Of a stretch of 64,000 nucleotides of DNA, positions 62,815 through 64,000 are shown in pieces; the first letter of the stretch is position 1; each line of letters starts with the position of its first letter. The notes beneath the pieces are model-generated. The model was not told the DNA's origin and ran no database searches. It saw only the letters and a list, made by a program, of their open reading frames with translations. Position numbers and translations under genes: made by a program. The DNA is taken from the NCBI RefSeq assembly GCF_902506145.1, contig NZ_LR733519.1, positions 372,001-436,000 on the forward strand. Reading direction: 5' to 3'. The stretch comes from Burkholderia sp. 8Y (GTDB lineage Bacteria; Pseudomonadota; Gammaproteobacteria; Burkholderiales; Burkholderiaceae).

Positions 62815-63972
62815 ATGCCGGCATATCTTGCAGTCGCACTGGTGTTCTCGATCAACATGGCAGGCACGACGCTGCCCACGGCGATCTATCACGACTATCA
62901 GACAACGTTCGGCTTCAGTCCGGCGACGATCACAGTGATTTTCGCGTCGTATGCGCTCGGCGTGCTCGGCGCTTTGTTGGTCATGGGCAACTGGTCGGAT
63001 CAGCTCGGTCGCAAGCGCATGCTGACGGCCGGTCTCACGGCTTCCGCCATTTCTGCATTGACGTTTCTTTTCGCGAATGGCCTCGCCATGCTCTTGCTGG
63101 GCCGGCTAATCTCGGGTATCTCGGCGGGCATCTTTACCGGCACGGCGACCGTTGCGGTCATCGAATCGAGTCCGACGCAATCGCGTGCAAAAGCGATGCT
63201 CGCTGCAACGTCATCGAACATGCTTGGGTTGGGTTTAGGGCCTGTGCTGAGTGGTGCGCTTGTCGAGTTCGCGCCTTGGCCGATGCGCCTCGCGTACGTC
63301 GCGCATATCGCGTTGTTGCTGCTTGCTCTTCTTTTGCTGCGCCGTGCGCCCGAGACCGTGCGCGTGGCGGAGCACCCGGAATTGCGGATGCAGCGAATCG
63401 CGCTGCCGCGTGAGGTTCGTACCGCGTTCATACCGGCGGCCTTGTCGGGATTCGCGGGATTCGTCGTCGTCGGATTCTTCACTGCTGTCTCGCCTCAACT
63501 CATGCGCAACGTGCTCGGATACCGCAGCGGTTTGCTGATCGGGCTCGCGGTGTTTCTCATCTTCTTCTGCTCGGCGATCGGGCAAGCGGTCGAAAAGCGC
63601 ATCGCCAAAAAGTGGCGGCAGCGGGTTGGCGGCATGGCGCTTGTCGTCGGTTTGATTCAACTCGCGCTGTGCGCGTGGCAGCGATCGTCCGTCGCGTTCG
63701 TGGTCGGAACGATACTGTGCGGGATCGGGCAGGGCATCAGTTTCCGGGCGGCACTGGGTGAGCTGTCGAACCGCAGCCCCGCCGAGCGCAAAGCCGAAGT
63801 GACATCGGCGTTCTTCGTGGTGCTTTACGTCGCCATATCGCTGCCGGTGATCGGCATTGGTGTTGCGGTGCAAGGGCTAGGCATCGCCCACGCGACGATG
63901 ACATTCGCCGCGATCACAGTCGTTATCGTCCTGTTATCGCTCGCGCTACTGTTGCGCGTTGAGAGTGAGTAA
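62815..63972 (+). CDS. MFS transporter (drug efflux-like)
   Basis: A 385-residue protein with 12 predicted segments, beginning MPAYLAVALVFSINMAGTTLPTAIY. The motif A loop is GNWSDQLGRKRML, and the motif C-like GLGLGPVLSGALVEF in TM5 suggests an antiporter. A good ribosome-binding site is not seen before the ATG at 62815. The substrate is unknown. It ends just before the window edge. Confidence 0.8.
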   Translation: MPAYLAVALVFSINMAGTTLPTAIYHDYQTTFGFSPATITVIFASYALGVLGALLVMGNWSDQLGRKRMLTAGLTASAISALTFLFANGLAMLLLGRLISGISAGIFTGTATVAVIESSPTQSRAKAMLAATSSNMLGLGLGPVLSGALVEFAPWPMRLAYVAHIALLLLALLLLRRAPETVRVAEHPELRMQRIALPREVRTAFIPAALSGFAGFVVVGFFTAVSPQLMRNVLGYRSGLLIGLAVFLIFFCSAIGQAVEKRIAKKWRQRVGGMALVVGLIQLALCAWQRSSVAFVVGTILCGIGQGISFRAALGELSNRSPAERKAEVTSAFFVVLYVAISLPVIGIGVAVQGLGIAHATMTFAAITVVIVLLSLALLLRVESE

Positions 63973-64000
63973 CCTCGCCGACTGAGTGCGGTCATCGTTT

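Noticed and set aside
1..64000. Search for CRISPR arrays, tRNA, rRNA, insertion sequences and attachment sites
   Set aside because: No regular direct repeats, tRNA-like cloverleaf, rRNA segment or transposase could be recognised by eye.

Overview
The window is GC-rich, densely coded DNA. Gene content and order (prpR/prpBC-acnD-prpF, an amino-acid:carrier-protein ligase cluster, the 3-hydroxyphenylacetate/homogentisate operon, many LysR/IclR/GntR regulators) point to a soil or plant-associated member of the Burkholderiaceae, most like Paraburkholderia or Caballeronia, and probably a secondary chromosome or megaplasmid. This is an inference from gene content. No rRNA, tRNA, CRISPR array or insertion sequence was recognised.

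Layout. 1-1.5 kb: 3' end of a TonB-dependent receptor. 1.7-7.8 kb: a tightly coupled minus-strand operon (carrier protein, acyl-CoA-dehydrogenase-like flavoprotein, class II synthetase-like amino acid:carrier-protein ligase, DUF1839 protein, GH2 glycosidase). This is the best candidate for a poorly described biosynthetic system. 8.4-15.8 kb: small proteins, an FCD/GntR regulator, an amidohydrolase plus MFS transporter with a divergent LysR, and an SDR. 15.9-23.5 kb: the 2-methylcitrate (propionate) locus with a sigma-54 promoter and PrpR. Its prpC carries a large in-frame internal deletion that removes the active site. 23.8-34.5 kb: lipoproteins, a Na+/H+ antiporter, an orphan amino-acid-binding protein, an anion permease, an AI-2E-type permease, ackA-pta and a DUF3141 gene remnant.

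35-45.7 kb: an apparently complete deoxyribose-type sugar operon (deoC, two-domain aldehyde dehydrogenase, RbsD/FucU mutarotase, PfkB kinase, ABC transporter with two permeases, one ATPase and one binding protein) closed by a convergent DeoR-family repressor. A shared palindromic motif lies upstream of both deoC and the repressor. 45.8-50.1 kb: a hypothetical protein, an alpha/beta hydrolase, a LysR protein with two HTH domains, and a PadR/siderophore-interacting-protein pair resembling NfeR/NfeF.

50.3-58.4 kb: a catabolic operon for 3-hydroxyphenylacetate through homogentisate to fumarate and acetoacetate (flavin hydroxylase, small DUF2783 partner, hmgA, fahA, maiA). It is followed by two tandem overlapping IclR regulators and a divergent metallo-beta-lactamase-fold gene. 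The same 22-bp inverted repeat sits in front of the operon and of the MBL gene. 58.4-64 kb: an MFS transporter, a frameshifted lysE-family gene, a hybrid histidine kinase and another MFS transporter. Three genes are visibly broken (prpC, the DUF3141 gene, lysE), which suggests either recent decay or local sequence problems.
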